Below, in pieces: positions 13,743 through 14,052 of a stretch of 14,052 nt of DNA; position 1 is the first letter of the stretch; each line of letters starts with the position of its first letter. A program made the position numbers and the translations under genes. Source of the DNA: a bacterium (GTDB lineage: Bacteria; SZUA-182; DTGQ01); assembly GCA_023512255.1 (NCBI GenBank), contig JAILZY010000085.1, forward strand, positions 1 through 14,052, written 5' to 3'. Below the pieces are notes generated by a model, which was not told the DNA's origin, did no database searches, and worked only from the letters and a program-made list of their open reading frames with translations.

Positions 13743-14052
13743 TTATGGCGGCGGCAGGCAGGTAAAGGTTATAGTGCCGCTATATTCACCTGCTGGATCA
13801 TCCCATCCGGTCTGTAATTTAAACCAGAGACGGGTAGTAGATGTAGGGTTTCTCTCTGATCGAAAGGGTCTTTGTAAAACCACAACCTCTCGGTCGAGTG
13901 GGTGATAATTTCCATCCGCTGGCTTCACCAAAACCCGGGCCGCGGGAATATTCCCCTGACTGCTTTTAAGGGGCGAGGCAGATGTTCCCCATGTTGAAAA
14001 AATAATGTTGAAAATATAAAGGGGAGGAGAGAAAATAAAGAGAGAAGAAAGT
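13743..14052 (-). CDS. Partial secreted protein with pilin-like terminal strand
   Basis: The frame is open from its stop (13743-13745) to the right window edge; the start lies outside. The 102 visible residues begin with a hydrophobic, T-rich-coded stretch (LFIFSPPLYIFNIIFSTWG) that could be most of a signal peptide cut near GTSA/S. The remaining roughly 77 residues run to a C-terminal DDPAGEYSGTITFTCLPPP. The AGEYSGTITFT strand matches the ends of the 144-aa and 171-aa proteins, so it is probably a shorter member of the same group. A TTG within the frame (13931) is a poor alternative start and would remove the signal. Without the upstream sequence the N-terminus is uncertain. Confidence 0.55.
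   Translation of the reverse strand, partial: LSSLFIFSPPLYIFNIIFSTWGTSASPLKSSQGNIPAARVLVKPADGNYHPLDREVVVLQRPFRSERNPTSTTRLWFKLQTGWDDPAGEYSGTITFTCLPPP

Overview
The window reads as chromosomal DNA of a diderm (Gram-negative type) bacterium. The strongest evidence is an outer-membrane secretin with a lipoprotein-type signal, plus several Sec and Tat signal peptides. Ribosome binding sites of the GGAGG type sit 5-9 bases before most starts, and one gene appears to use TTG. I cannot name the phylum. The mix of recognisable housekeeping genes and poorly recognised secreted proteins suggests an uncultured or candidate lineage.

Left part (1-7200). leuS (leucyl-tRNA synthetase) lies on the minus strand. 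Divergent from it is a secreted protein with a BsuPI-like domain and a Cys-rich C-terminal module. A repeat-rich, gene-free stretch of about 750 bases follows, then galE (UDP-glucose 4-epimerase). galE overlaps by one base an unrecognised Tat-exported lipoprotein gene. A 93-bp near-perfect tandem duplication spans that junction and doubles the start region of the lipoprotein gene. A G-rich repeat patch separates this pair from the convergent cluster on the right.

Right part (7211-14052). Seven minus-strand genes form one cluster. In order of transcription they are: a partial short secreted beta-sandwich protein at the window edge; two paralogous pilin-like secreted proteins (144 and 171 aa); a 575-aa two-module Ig-like secreted protein; a 105-aa protein with a Pro-rich linker, a C-terminal membrane helix and a basic tail; a 197-aa secreted protein; and a lipoprotein secretin. 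At least three of the small proteins share a short signature, F-x(1,2)-V-E-[STA]-N-x(2,3)-[VI]-T, and a final G-x-Y strand motif like those of spore-coat-U/DUF4402-type subunits. No usher, pilus ATPase, prepilin peptidase or inner-membrane platform gene is in the window. My inference is a surface-fibre or surface-layer export module in which a secretin may serve as the outer-membrane exit. This combination does not match a standard system I know.

The secretin is split across two reading frames at a run of eight T. Joining the frames there restores a clean lipoprotein signal (LAVFFSGC), so the site is a sequencing or assembly error, a phase-variable tract, or a slippage site. Short degenerate tandem repeats (14-93 bp units) fill nearly every intergenic gap and enter some gene ends, a notable habit of this stretch of genome.
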